From Bacilli bacterium (lineage in GTDB: Bacteria; Bacillota_I; Bacilli_A; RF39; UBA660), in contig JAGHGS010000067.1 in the NCBI GenBank assembly GCA_017888105.1, positions 1 through 15,889 on the forward strand: a stretch of 15,889 bases of DNA, read 5' to 3'. Shown here piece by piece: positions 1 to 6,670 of this stretch. Each line of letters begins with the position of its first letter. The first letter of the stretch is position 1. Position numbers and translations under genes: made by a program. Below the pieces are notes generated by a model. It saw only the letters and a list, made by a program, of their open reading frames with translations, had not been told where the DNA came from and ran no database searches.

Positions 1-95
1 ATTAGGTACGCATTTTTTTAAACATTTTAAAACCTCTCAAACCCTCATAAATAAAGGGATTGGGAGGTTTTGCTTTTTTCAAAGTGTCAAAGATG
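1..95. repeat. Left-end copy of a two-part inverted repeat
   Basis: Positions 1-11 (ATTAGGTACGC) and 81-95 (AAAGTGTCAAAGATG) recur exactly, in reverse complement and in the mirrored order, at 15837-15847 and 15765-15779. The two blocks lie 69 bases apart here and 57 at the right end, and the DNA between them is not alike (here it holds a terminator). The matches are seen directly. That they are ends of related mobile elements or a shared regulatory block is inference. Confidence 0.6.
29..79 (+). terminator. Rho-independent terminator of a gene left of the window
   Basis: AAAACCTC at 29-36 pairs with GAGGTTTT at 64-71. The stem continues through a T-G wobble, CAA/TTG, one A-A mismatch and CCCT (42-45) with AGGG (55-58) around a 9-base loop. 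GC and six T follow. The T-run lies only on the plus side, so it should stop plus-strand transcription entering from the left and insulate the sortase gene. Confidence 0.8.
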
Positions 96-187
96 AGATT
101 ATATCATAAAAATGTAAAAAATAAAGTTCTTTTTTAAAAATATTTAAAAAAACGTCAAATTATGTTATGATAGATATGGTGAATCAT

Positions 188-1792
188 GTGAAAAAGATAT
201 TAATTAGCATTCATAATAACAACATCATTTTTTCCTATAAAACAAATAATAGTTCTATAAGCAATGATTTAATTAATACCAATATCATTAGCAACAATGA
301 ACTAATATTTAGCGACATTTATATAAAAGAAAATTCTAAAATTTTAGCAAGTTTTATTAAAGAGTTATCCATTCAATATAACTCCACAAAAGTAATAATT
401 ACAAAAATGGATCTAGCTCCCCTTATTTTAAACCTTCTAAAAAAAGCAACTGCTATTACTGAAATTGAAATCAAAGAAGATGAATCTTTAACTTATGAAG
501 TTTGTGAATTACTAATTGACCTAAATCACATAAAAAATATTACTTGTTATACTATGCAACCATTTATGATTGAATTATTAGACAAAAATGGAATTACTTG
601 TTCTTCAAGATGCGAAATTCTTTATTTAAGTAATTTTATGGAAAAAAACAATTTACTTCGATATTCCAACATTTATTATAAAACAAATATCAGAATTACC
701 TTTCCTCTCTCTTTAGAAGATCTAAAAGATTTTGAAGACTTTCTAAAAATTAACAAATATCTAAAAATAATTCATGTCAATAAATTAATTAACAGCGAAC
801 TAGAAAACCTAGTAAATATTTTAATCAAACATAATCGCAATAATTTAAAAATAGTGATTCACGAAAATATAACCGATGAAAAAAAAGCAGAATATTTAAG
901 AAACAAAAATAAAACTTATAAAAAGAAATATAAAATTTATTTATCACTTGAATATACTAAAGAATATCTAGATAAAAATATTTTTAAACAAGCAATTACA
1001 AATACCTTAAAAGTTTGTGGCCTAATTGTATCTAGCTTAGTCATATTAATCGTAACCTACATAGGAGTATCAAATTACATTGCTCTAAAACAAGTAAATG
1101 CAATTAAAGAAGATTTAGCAGAAGTAATAGAAGACACAGATCCAACAGACATTATTGAACAAAAAAACGAAGAAAATCTAGAACAAGCAGAAATAGAAGA
1201 AAAACCAATTGATGATATTAAATTAATTACCAATACAAAATTAGCTTCTCTTTTAACTGTAAATGAAGATGTTGTTGGTGAATTAATCGTAAATAATACA
1301 AATGTTAATTACCCTGTGGTTCAAGCAGAAGATAATGACTATTATCTAACTCATAATATTAATAAGGAAAAAAATGCCAATGGTTGGATTTATTTAGATT
1401 TCCGAAATGACTCAATGAATCTAGATAAAAACAATATTATCTATGGACATAACATGTATTACAGTGGTGTAATGTTTGGAACTCTTTATAAAACATATAA
1501 TTCAAATTGGTATATGAATCCAGAAAATCAAATGATTACTTACAATACTTTATATGATAATATGAAATTTCAAATATTTTCTATTTATAAAGTACCAGAA
1601 ACAAATGATTATTTAAAAGTATTCTTTGATGGAGATAATGATTTTTTAGCATTTATAACAATGATTACAAAACGAAGTATTTATGATTTCAATGTTCCAA
1701 TTGATGCCGATGATAAAATTATTACTCTTTCTACTTGTAGTAACAACGGAACAAAAAGATTAGTAATTCACGCCGTATTATTAGATGAATAA
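188..1792 (+). CDS. Class B sortase with a large cytoplasmic N-terminal region
   Basis: Cysteine transpeptidase that attaches proteins to the wall or to each other. Numbering from the upstream in-frame ATG at 167 (541 residues), a hydrophobic segment at about 281-303 is followed by an acidic linker and a sortase domain at about 355-541. It shows the family signatures NIIYGHNM (catalytic His428), TLSTCS (Cys524) and KRLVIHA (Arg531). Class B sortases are usually about 250 residues with a short N-terminal anchor; here about 270 residues precede the membrane segment and would sit in the cytoplasm by the positive-inside rule. I recognise no domain there. I prefer GTG 188, because GGTGA at 178-182 lies 5 bases upstream, the same arrangement as at cse60; ATG 167 and ATG 176 lack a ribosome site. 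An extended -10 (TGTTATGAT, 163-171) is also more compatible with the later start. No LPXTG or NPQTN-type substrate is encoded in the window. The sortase call is firm, the start and substrate are not. Confidence 0.9.
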   Translation: MKKILISIHNNNIIFSYKTNNSSISNDLINTNIISNNELIFSDIYIKENSKILASFIKELSIQYNSTKVIITKMDLAPLILNLLKKATAITEIEIKEDESLTYEVCELLIDLNHIKNITCYTMQPFMIELLDKNGITCSSRCEILYLSNFMEKNNLLRYSNIYYKTNIRITFPLSLEDLKDFEDFLKINKYLKIIHVNKLINSELENLVNILIKHNRNNLKIVIHENITDEKKAEYLRNKNKTYKKKYKIYLSLEYTKEYLDKNIFKQAITNTLKVCGLIVSSLVILIVTYIGVSNYIALKQVNAIKEDLAEVIEDTDPTDIIEQKNEENLEQAEIEEKPIDDIKLITNTKLASLLTVNEDVVGELIVNNTNVNYPVVQAEDNDYYLTHNINKEKNANGWIYLDFRNDSMNLDKNNIIYGHNMYYSGVMFGTLYKTYNSNWYMNPENQMITYNTLYDNMKFQIFSIYKVPETNDYLKVFFDGDNDFLAFITMITKRSIYDFNVPIDADDKIITLSTCSNNGTKRLVIHAVLLDE

Positions 1793-1820
1793 AGGACAAT
1801 TGTTTTAATTGTCCTATTTT
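1793..1820. terminator. Bidirectional terminator between the sortase gene and trmB
   Basis: AGGACAATT (1793-1801) and AATTGTCCT (1807-1815) form a perfect 9-bp stem around GTTTT, followed by ATTTTATT on the plus strand and TTTATT on the minus strand. It begins right after the sortase stop and contains the trmB stop, so it can serve both convergent genes. The T-tracts are short. Confidence 0.75.
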
Positions 1821-2437
1821 ATTGCCTTCAAATAATTAATTTTAATACCCATTTCATGAAACTTTTTTTCATATTCTGTTAAAACATTAGGAATATCACT
1901 ATGTTCTAAATCAAAACTAATTTCCTGAAATACATAGCCATGATTACTTAAAGTAACAAGAGAACTAGCAAATAAACCCAAATTATCTGTTTTCATAAGA
2001 ATCATCTTTTTATCTTTAAATAATTCATCATAAATATTTAAAAATATATCACTAGTAAGTCTCCTGTTTTTCGTTCTTTCCTTTGGCCAAGGATCAGAAA
2101 AATTAAGATAGATGGTATTAATTTCATGATCAAAAATATCCCCAAGATTTATAGCATCTATATTAATAATTTTAAGATTATTTGGTACGGTAGGATACTT
2201 TTTAATAGCTCTTGCTAAAACATTACTATATTTTTCTATCCCAATAAAATTAATATGAGGATTCTCTTTTGCCATTTCATAAATAAAATCCCCTTTTCCC
2301 ATTCCAATTTCAATATGAATAGGAGAAGAATTACCAAATAATTCATTCCATTTACTTTTATAATCTTTCGGATTTTGAATCAAATATTGACACTCACTAA
2401 GTAAAATATCTTTATCTTTTAAATTTCTAAGTCGCAT
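1814..2437 (-). CDS. trmB: tRNA (guanine-N7-)-methyltransferase TrmB
   Basis: SAM-dependent enzyme that makes m7G46 in the variable loop of tRNAs in the cytoplasm. The family order is complete: N-terminal MRLRN, SAM-binding EIGMGKGDF, IGIEKY, the SDPWPK motif, NRRLT and, near the C-terminus, LTEYEKKF. The length from the chosen start (207 residues) is normal. The frame is open to an ATG at 2464, but that adds nine non-family residues without a ribosome site. The ATG at 2437 has AGTAGTGAT just upstream and begins with the canonical MRLR. It is convergent with the sortase gene and divergent from the coiled-coil gene at 2491, so it is probably monocistronic. Nothing unusual is visible. Confidence 0.95.
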   Translation of the reverse strand: MRLRNLKDKDILLSECQYLIQNPKDYKSKWNELFGNSSPIHIEIGMGKGDFIYEMAKENPHINFIGIEKYSNVLARAIKKYPTVPNNLKIINIDAINLGDIFDHEINTIYLNFSDPWPKERTKNRRLTSDIFLNIYDELFKDKKMILMKTDNLGLFASSLVTLSNHGYVFQEISFDLEHSDIPNVLTEYEKKFHEMGIKINYLKAIK

Positions 2438-2490
2438 AATATCACTACTTTCTAAATAAAACATATAATAAATTGAAAGGATGAGTAAAT

Positions 2491-2829
2491 ATGAAAAAGG
2501 ATCGAAATGCTTTTTTCCAGGAAGCCAGTTATTTCAGCGGAACCAATATTCCGAATCCTAACATGAATGTGGCTAATACACCATTTGCTACTCAATCAGC
2601 ATCTAGTTTCTATGCTGGACCAGTTGCCCCTATGAATTATAACATACCAAACAACTTAAATACAAATATTTCCAATGTTCCGAACTATGATTTTAGCGAT
2701 ATTGAATCTCGTCTATCAAAACTCGAAAGACAAGTAAATCGCTTAGATGCCCGAGTAAGTAAACTAGAGACAAATACTTATTACCCAACTGAAGAAATAG
2801 ATACAACGACAAACATGTATATGGTCTAA
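2491..2829 (+). CDS. Small coiled-coil protein of unknown function
   Basis: 112 residues with no signal peptide or membrane segment. Residues 1-65 are rich in Asn, Pro, Ser and Ala and look disordered. Residues about 69-96 form a clear heptad run (IESRLSKLERQVNRL, then DARVSKLE), which should give a short parallel coiled coil of about four heptads. The tail is Thr/Tyr-rich. AAAGGATG lies a good distance before the ATG and TATAAT sits at 2464-2469, although I see no convincing -35 and the leader would be very short. It stands alone on the plus strand between trmB and the flippase gene. Proteins of this build occur as scaffold or spore-surface components in Bacillota, but I cannot assign it. 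Confidence 0.75.
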   Translation: MKKDRNAFFQEASYFSGTNIPNPNMNVANTPFATQSASSFYAGPVAPMNYNIPNNLNTNISNVPNYDFSDIESRLSKLERQVNRLDARVSKLETNTYYPTEEIDTTTNMYMV

Positions 2830-2850
2830 CTAGACCTCTTTTTTATTTTT
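2823..2850 (+). terminator. Short terminator after the coiled-coil gene
   Basis: GGTCT (2823-2827) pairs with AGACC (2832-2836) around AACT, followed by TCTTTTTTATTTTT. The stem is only 5 bp but the T-tract is long and plus-sided. It overlaps the stop codons of both convergent genes. No minus-strand T-run follows the flippase gene. Confidence 0.5.
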
Positions 2851-4473
2851 CAAAAATCGATTCTTCAACTTATTCAAATAATTTTTACCCAAAATATCAT
2901 CCATTAACCCCATCTTATGAGAAACAATAAAATAAGACAAAGCTCCAACCATCGCAATAACTGCTATATACATAATACAAGCAAATTTACTATCATAATT
3001 AATTGGAATAAATAATTTCATAAGTACTACAACAACTATCATAACCGCCAAAGGAAGAAGTATTTTTCCAATGGTTCTCTTAGTATCCGTATAATTAAAG
3101 TGATATTCTCTCTTTAAATAAGCCATCGCAATAATTACTGTTATACTAAATCCAACAACCGTTGCCGCAGTTGCACCCCAATAAGCAGGAATACCAATAA
3201 AATCAAATAAAAGCATAAAAGGAACATCGAGTAATGCATTTAATACAATTCCTGTAATAGAACTAATATAAACCCATTTAAAACGATTCATACTTTGCAG
3301 GGTATGATTACAAACCGTATATAAATTAGAAAAAAGTGGAGCAAAAATAGCAACCGTTAAAATACTACTTCCAAGTGTACTATAACCATAAAAAACGGTC
3401 CAAATACTTGTTGCAAGTAAACTAATACCAACACACATAGGCAAACTAATAAATAAAATAATTTGTAAAGATTTATTAAATTTACGATTTAAATCATCAT
3501 ATTTTTTCAAAGTAAATGCTTCTACCATATTTGGAATTAAACTAGCGGATAATCCCAAAGCAATAGAAGTAATAACAATACTTATTTTAGGAGCCCATGT
3601 AGAAATACCAGACGCAATAAATTCTACTTCTTGAGCATCCATACCTAAAAAATCCATAGTCCTTAAAACTAAAATCATATCAACATTATTATAAATTGTA
3701 AAAGCAATACTAACAATAACAATAGGAATTGCATATTGAATAATCTTTTTAATAATTTCTTTATTAGTTACTTCATCTGAAACTTCAAATTTTTGATCCA
3801 AACATAATTCTTTTTTATTTTGCTTCAATTTTCGATAAACATAAAAAAAAGCAAATAACCCACCTATAAAAGCCCCAAAAACAGCTACACCTACAGCCGT
3901 AGTTAAATCAAGATGTAACCATTTAAGAGCAATATAACTACCGCAAACAATTACTACTACACGAGCTAATTGTTCAATTACTTGTGATACACTTGATACA
4001 AAAATAATATTATGTCCTTGAAAGAAACCTCTAGAAACACTTAAAAATGGAAAAACAAGTAAAGCAAAAGATACACAACGAATCACAAAAGTAACATCTT
4101 CAATCGTATTTCCACCCGTAAGATCCCCAAGAATAAGACTTGCTATTTGTGGTGCAAATACAAAAAGAATAAGAAATGCAATAACTGCAATAACACTTAG
4201 TAATCTTTTTCCAATTTTAAATGCTCGAATTTTAGCTTCCTGACGTCCTAAAGTATTATATTCATTTATTATTTTACTAACTGCATTAGGAATACCAGCA
4301 GTTGCTATTTCTAAAAAAAGACCATAAATATTATAAGCATAAGCATATAAAGCAGCCCCAGTAGACCCAACAATCGCATAAAAAGGAATTACATAAACAA
4401 TTCCAAGTACTTTAACGATAATAATACATAACGTTGCAATAATCGTTCCTTCAATAAACGAATTTTTTTTCAC
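2830..4473 (-). CDS. ytgP: YtgP/MurJ-type lipid II flippase (MOP superfamily)
   Basis: Polytopic inner-membrane protein of 547 residues, the usual length of the YtgP/SpoVB branch, with hydrophobic segments throughout consistent with about 14 helices. The N-terminal block (KVLGIVYVIPFYAIVG, then ALYAYAYNIYGLFLEIATAG, then IPNAVSKIINEYN) closely follows what I know of B. subtilis YtgP, which moves lipid-linked peptidoglycan precursor across the membrane. SpoVB and polysaccharide-export paralogues share this fold and cannot be excluded. The start is GTG at 4473 with TAGGAAG 8-9 bases upstream, 12 bases after the cse60 stop. It is therefore the last gene of the pncC-cse60-ytgP run. The family call is firm and the substrate is inferred. 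Confidence 0.88.
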   Translation of the reverse strand: MKKNSFIEGTIIATLCIIIVKVLGIVYVIPFYAIVGSTGAALYAYAYNIYGLFLEIATAGIPNAVSKIINEYNTLGRQEAKIRAFKIGKRLLSVIAVIAFLILFVFAPQIASLILGDLTGGNTIEDVTFVIRCVSFALLVFPFLSVSRGFFQGHNIIFVSSVSQVIEQLARVVVIVCGSYIALKWLHLDLTTAVGVAVFGAFIGGLFAFFYVYRKLKQNKKELCLDQKFEVSDEVTNKEIIKKIIQYAIPIVIVSIAFTIYNNVDMILVLRTMDFLGMDAQEVEFIASGISTWAPKISIVITSIALGLSASLIPNMVEAFTLKKYDDLNRKFNKSLQIILFISLPMCVGISLLATSIWTVFYGYSTLGSSILTVAIFAPLFSNLYTVCNHTLQSMNRFKWVYISSITGIVLNALLDVPFMLLFDFIGIPAYWGATAATVVGFSITVIIAMAYLKREYHFNYTDTKRTIGKILLPLAVMIVVVVLMKLFIPINYDSKFACIMYIAVIAMVGALSYFIVSHKMGLMDDILGKNYLNKLKNRFLKNKKEV

Positions 4474-4485
4474 TTAAAACACTTC

Positions 4486-4659
4486 CTAACTTGTATAAAT
4501 AATCATTGCAGTAAAACAATAAATCTGATCTTCACCAAACACAGATATTGCAGTACTAAATTTAATATCAATGACTTCTCCTTCCATTTCACTTAAAAAA
4601 CTATTTACTTGTGCTTCTAAATCTTTTTCATGAGACTCATCAAATATTTTCACTTTCAT
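4486..4659 (-). CDS. cse60: Cse60 family small protein
   Basis: 57 residues: MKVKIFDESHEKDLE, a helix with FLSEMEG, then VIDIKFSTAI and IYCFTAMIIY. This is the pattern of B. subtilis Cse60, a sigma-E-controlled sporulation protein of unknown biochemical role (VKLFDEEHEKDLE, VIDIKYS, IYCFSALI type). The frame opens at 4671, but GGTGA with a 6-base gap favours the ATG at 4659, which also starts like the family. It lies 34 bases after pncC and 12 before ytgP, so co-transcription is likely. Family members also occur in non-sporulating Bacillota, so the gene does not prove sporulation. Confidence 0.8.
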   Translation of the reverse strand: MKVKIFDESHEKDLEAQVNSFLSEMEGEVIDIKFSTAISVFGEDQIYCFTAMIIYTS

Positions 4660-4693
4660 ATGACTCACCATCTTAACTATAGCACAAATAATA

Positions 4694-5149
4694 TTATTTT
4701 ATTGTCGAATTAAAGAGCTTAACAAAACCCTCAATAACCTCTATTTTATTTTCACTGCGTGTAGATTTTGTAATATTAACAAAAGTCGTATAAACTTCAT
4801 TATTTCTTCTATCATAAATACATAAATCAACACCTTTTTCTTCATCTAAATTACTAGTAAGACGACCTGTAATACCAACTCCTAAATCACTACCTGCAAA
4901 ATCACTAATTGCCTTTGCCATTTCTATAGCAGTCTCTTTACTATAAACAGTATATTGATCAATAATTTCTTTAGGAACACCCATTTTAATTTTATACTCT
5001 GTACTATAAGTAACTGCACTAAACTTTAAAATAGTACTAGCATCAGGTATATCTGTGATTAAACTAGCAAGTAAACCACCTGTACAAGATTCCATAGTTG
5101 ATATACTAATATGATTTTCTATTAAATAATGAACGATATCTTCTAACAT
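4694..5149 (-). CDS. pncC: CinA C-terminal family nicotinamide-nucleotide amidase
   Basis: Stand-alone CinA C-terminal (PncC) domain of 151 residues, normal for the family. Members deamidate nicotinamide mononucleotide to nicotinate mononucleotide in NAD recycling. Visible motifs are MESCTGGLLA at 19-28 (nucleophile region around Ser21), SAVTYSTEYKIKMGV at 44-58 (Lys53 is the likely catalytic Lys) and VYSKETAIEMAKAI. The usual TGIAGP loop is replaced by GITGRL (91-96), and the following segment is short, placing it in the divergent branch common in lactic-acid-type Bacilli. Activity on NMN is therefore less certain than the fold. A ribosome site AGAGAGG lies 9 bases before the ATG. It heads the run with cse60 and ytgP. 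Confidence 0.85.
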   Translation of the reverse strand: MLEDIVHYLIENHISISTMESCTGGLLASLITDIPDASTILKFSAVTYSTEYKIKMGVPKEIIDQYTVYSKETAIEMAKAISDFAGSDLGVGITGRLTSNLDEEKGVDLCIYDRRNNEVYTTFVNITKSTRSENKIEVIEGFVKLFNSTIK

Positions 5150-5177
5150 CTAAATCGACCTCTCTAAAATATTTTAT

Positions 5178-5215
5178 CACAAAAAAAGACAAGTGTATAG
5201 AACGCACTTATCTTT
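5178..5215 (-). terminator. Terminator after the small paralogue pair
   Basis: Read on the minus strand, AAAGATAAGTG and CACTTGTCTTT form an 11-bp stem with one G-U pair around a 9-base loop, followed by a T-run (5178-5184). It ends transcription from 5255-5768 just before the pncC operon. Confidence 0.85.
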
Positions 5216-5254
5216 CCTTTACATAGTTTTTGCAACAAAATAAAAGATCATTTT

Positions 5255-5476
5255 TTAGTATTTTACTCTTTTTAACTCCATAACTTTTCCGCTTTTTTCA
5301 AGTTCTACATATCTTTCCGTCATTCCAAAATTAACGTGAGGCCCAACCAAATCCAATCCAGGGGCACCAAAACTTGGCCTATTAAAAGCAACATTAAAAC
5401 GAGTATCTTTTGGTCCATAAAAAGTTGTAATTTTTCTCTTTCTTCTTATCTTCCTAACAAGTAACTTCTTTCTCAA
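5255..5476 (-). CDS. Small basic protein, RPSFG paralogue A
   Basis: 73 residues, unrecognised. A very basic N-terminus (MRKKLLVRKIRRKRK) is followed by a core, FYGPKDTRFN, RPSFGAPGLDLVGP, then FGMTERYVELEKSG, and a short tail ending in KY. The gene directly upstream encodes the same core, so the two are tandem duplicates. No membrane segment, signal peptide or cysteines. The start is TTG at 5476 with a full-strength GAGGAGG 7 bases upstream. The paralogue leader differs by one base less and gives ATG, suggesting that a single-base insertion converted the start. The gap between the two genes is 34 bases. Nucleic-acid or ribosome binding would fit the charge, but that is only a guess. Confidence 0.8.
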   Translation of the reverse strand: MRKKLLVRKIRRKRKITTFYGPKDTRFNVAFNRPSFGAPGLDLVGPHVNFGMTERYVELEKSGKVMELKRVKY

Positions 5477-5510
5477 TTATATGCCTCCTCATTAATTAAT
5501 TTTATTTTCA

Positions 5511-5768
5511 TTAATATTTTTTCCTTGTTCTAGTCAAAGGTATTTCATTATCCGAAAGGATTTCACCATTTTCCCTAAGCTCTACATATTTTTTCGTCAT
5601 CCCAAAAGGAACAGAGGGACCACATAAATCTACTCCGGGTCCTCCAAAGCTGGGTCTTTTAAGGTCTATATTAAACCGAGTATCCTTACGTGTACCATAA
5701 AAACTACTATACCCCACTTTTCTTTTCTCTCGTCTGTAAGGTAATTTTTTAGTATCTGAATCTTTCAT
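5511..5768 (-). CDS. Small basic protein, RPSFG paralogue B
   Basis: 85 residues, unrecognised, paralogous to the downstream gene. Basic N-terminus (KKLPYRREKRK), core FYGTRKDTRFN, RPSFGGPGVDLCGP, then FGMTKKYVELRENG, and a longer basic tail ending RTRKKY. The frame also opens with an ATG at 5783, but that ATG lies directly at the Shine-Dalgarno (ATGAGGAGG), so ATG 5768, 6 bases after GAGGAGG, is the real start. Conservation of both core and leader shows duplication of a whole transcription-translation unit. The core is Gly/Pro-rich with invariant aromatic residues, which suggests a compact fold rather than a disordered basic peptide. Its own promoter lies at 5790-5818. Confidence 0.8.
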   Translation of the reverse strand: MKDSDTKKLPYRREKRKVGYSSFYGTRKDTRFNIDLKRPSFGGPGVDLCGPSVPFGMTKKYVELRENGEILSDNEIPLTRTRKKY

Positions 5769-5789
5769 TATATACCTCCTCATACAAAC

Positions 5790-5818
5790 ATTATATTATA
5801 AACAATGAATATAAACAA
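5790..5818 (-). promoter_or_regulatory. Promoter of the RPSFG gene pair
   Basis: On the minus strand TTGTTT (5813-5818), a 17-base spacer and TATAAT (5790-5795), with a second overlapping TATAAT at 5795-5800. The predicted transcription start leaves just room for the GAGGAGG leader. Confidence 0.65.
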
Positions 5819-5826
5819 GCAAAACA

Positions 5827-6581
5827 TTAATTAAATTTACAACTAAATAGCACATAACACCCACCATGAATTTTCTTTAATTCTTCTTGTTCTAATTCCT
5901 CTATAGAAGCATCTGGTATATAATTCCTCAGGCATTGTAACACCTAAAACACAAATAGTCTTTCTAATAACCCTTCCAACAGCATAATGAGTATCATAAG
6001 CATCACTTTCTGTATGAATTTTATTCCTTTTCTTTTAGCAATATCTCTTGCTGTCTCATCATTATATAACTTTGATAGCCGTAATTATTAAACTTTCCAT
6101 AGTTTTTAACACCAGCATTTTTAGCCGTTTCAAATAAATACAAATTTTTATTTCTAACATTCATTCTTGTATATAATCGTTTTTGGCTTTCATCTAAACT
6201 AGAAAATTTTCCCTCGGTAAGTTCCGTTTTTCTTGTTTGGACAGCAAAATAACTTTGTCCAAGAGCAATTACTTCTTTCCTAGAATCTCCGTTTTGGACA
6301 ATTAAATAACAAGCATAACGTGTTAAATGATAATCTTCAACTTCCATCTTAGCATCATTACCCACAATTAACACCTTCCCGACATCGGCAAAGTGTTCTT
6401 GAATATTACCATTACTCAATTTGCAACTAACTTTAGCTTTATCAATAACTTTTTTAAAGTTACTCCATTTAGAATATCCAAGCACTTTCATAAGCTCTCT
6501 TGCTTCTCAATATTCCTCTCCAAACTCATTAATATGTTTAATATCTTTAAATATTTTTTCTTGATACTTTTGTATCTCCAT
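5827..6581 (-). pseudogene. dinD: Decayed dinD (DNA damage-inducible protein D)
   Basis: DinD family protein; E. coli DinD is SOS-induced and binds RecA filaments. From ATG 6581 the frame reads MEIQKYQEKIFKDIKHI, then NEFGEEY, a TGA (6507-6509), then EARELMKVLGYSKWSNF. The TGA falls where the family has Trp (EYWSAREL). An open stretch follows (6491-6021) with HFADVGK, LTRYACYLIVQNGD, VIALGQSYFAVQTR and NYGYQS. One base is missing near 6064-6069; restoring it gives SLYNDETARDIAKRKGI. The region with ILDHMGSTELAANLFR-like sequence is absent, and the frame changes again before THYAVGRVIRKTI and TMPEEL. A last shift precedes PDASIEELEQEELKKIH, ending at TAA 5827-5829. These are at least four lesions: one nonsense, a deletion and further frame changes. 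An RBS-like AGTGGGG sits before the ATG. It was probably a single accessory gene. Confidence 0.88.
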
Positions 6582-6606
6582 AACCCCACTAACTTTCTAT
6601 ATTTCT

Positions 6607-6648
6607 ATTATACAATAAAGCATACCAAAACACAAGAACAAATATTCG
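6607..6648 (-). promoter_or_regulatory. LexA-box-like operator and promoter of dinD
   Basis: On the minus strand CGAATATTTGTTC (6636-6648) differs by one base from the Bacillota LexA/DinR core CGAAC-N4-GTTC. Immediately downstream are TTGTGT (6630-6635), a 17-base spacer and TATAAT (6607-6612), placing transcription start near 6600 and the ATG about 20 bases later. An operator abutting the -35 of a dinD gene is just what SOS control predicts. The operator is intact although the gene is not. Confidence 0.75.
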
Positions 6649-6670
6649 TCTTTAATAAAAATTCATGTTC

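Noticed and set aside
6021..6491. Intact 156-residue dinD-like gene
   Set aside because: It is only the open middle piece of a longer frame. DinD-like sequence continues upstream across a TGA and downstream in other frames, so it is part of a pseudogene.
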